From contig NZ_CH672434.1 of the NCBI RefSeq assembly GCF_000153025.1, forward strand, positions 119,003 to 183,002: a stretch of DNA of 64,000 nucleotides, written 5' to 3'. A program made the translations under genes and the position numbers. How positions within the stretch are numbered: the first letter of the stretch is position 1; every line of letters starts with the position of its first letter. The notes beneath the pieces are model-generated. The model was not told the DNA's origin. It did not search any database and was given only the letters and a program-made list of their open reading frames with translations. This DNA is from Marinomonas sp. MED121. Its GTDB lineage: Bacteria; Pseudomonadota; Gammaproteobacteria; Pseudomonadales; Marinomonadaceae. Below are positions 63,786 to 64,000 of this stretch, one piece after another.

Positions 63786-64000
63786 GTGCATAAAGAAACC
63801 ATAAATTGGGATGATGTTAAATTCTTTTTAGCTTTAAGTCGTTCAGGTAGTGCGAGGTCGGTGGCAGAAGAGTTTGGGATGAGCCATTCAACGATTTCTC
63901 GTCGTATTGATCAGCTAGAAAAAAGTCTAGGAAGTAAGCTTTTTAATCGAAATGTGTCTGGCTATCAGATGACAGAAGATGGTTTGGCCTTATCTCACTA
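63786..64000 (+). CDS. LysR family regulator, 5' part (cut by window)
   Basis: GTG start with AGGAG upstream. The visible 71 codons form a LysR winged HTH: INWDDVKFFLALSRSGSARSVAEEFGMSHSTISRRIDQLEKSLGSKLF, followed by the start of the linker helix. The C-terminal effector domain lies outside the window. Confidence 0.85.
   Translation, partial: MHKETINWDDVKFFLALSRSGSARSVAEEFGMSHSTISRRIDQLEKSLGSKLFNRNVSGYQMTEDGLALSH

Overview
The window looks like chromosomal DNA of a marine gammaproteobacterium. It is AT-rich (roughly 40% GC, judged by eye). It carries a NhaD-type Na+/H+ antiporter, an EF-P-like protein of the YeiP/EfpL type, YiaA, a YcaQ/AlkX-type DNA glycosylase, MscS, a type B L31/L36 ribosomal protein pair behind a Zur box, and a glutarate (gcd) locus. 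A Marinomonas-like member of the Oceanospirillales fits best, but that is an inference from gene content. I see no rRNA, tRNA, CRISPR array, prophage or intact transposase.

Layout. 1-6.2 kb: a methyltransferase cut by the left edge, a lipoprotein, three related small secreted proteins, a decayed and an intact copy of the same GNAT gene, two copies of a 106-bp direct repeat and a nucleotidyltransferase fragment. This is a small duplication-rich accessory patch. 6.3-16.8 kb: SelO, VOC and GNAT enzymes, rpmE2-rpmJ (antisense, Zur-type promoter), yiaA, a cytidine-deaminase-like protein, DinB, a DMT exporter, an Ada/AraC protein, a TPR protein, a P-loop kinase behind a leader/attenuator-like structure, and an RluA-type pseudouridine synthase. 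17-25 kb: two LysR regulators, a FAD monooxygenase, an MFS transporter, a flavodoxin-like protein, a DUF2252 protein and two GNATs. 25.1-26.9 kb: a fatty acid desaturase set among non-coding oddities (a possible MITE, IS-end-like sequences, a 9 x 8-bp tandem repeat, hairpins).

26.9-35.3 kb is the clearest operon: gamma-glutamyltransferase, peptide-binding protein, two permeases and a fused double ATPase on the minus strand, with an IclR regulator divergent. The layout resembles the E. coli gsi glutathione importer. The transferase has no signal peptide, so import followed by cytoplasmic cleavage is the natural reading. 35.4-47.9 kb: more single-gene units (HD, TetR, Crp/Fnr, methyltransferases, five GNATs, YcaQ, MscS, an exported hydrolase). 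48-49.3 kb: adenine deaminase preceded by a purine aptamer with the adenine-type specificity base, a promoter and a hairpin over its ribosome binding site. 49.3-64 kb: MmcQ/YjbR, LOG, EfpL, gcdR/gcdH/gcdG, a broken LD-carboxypeptidase, a hydrolase, a GNAT, NhaD, a chemoreceptor, an M28 aminopeptidase and a partial LysR.

Two themes stand out. First, small stand-alone modifying enzymes are abundant (eleven GNATs including one pseudogene, and three VOC proteins). Second, decay is visible: three otherwise complete genes (SRPBCC, VOC, LD-carboxypeptidase) each carry one in-frame stop, and one GNAT copy has two frameshifts.
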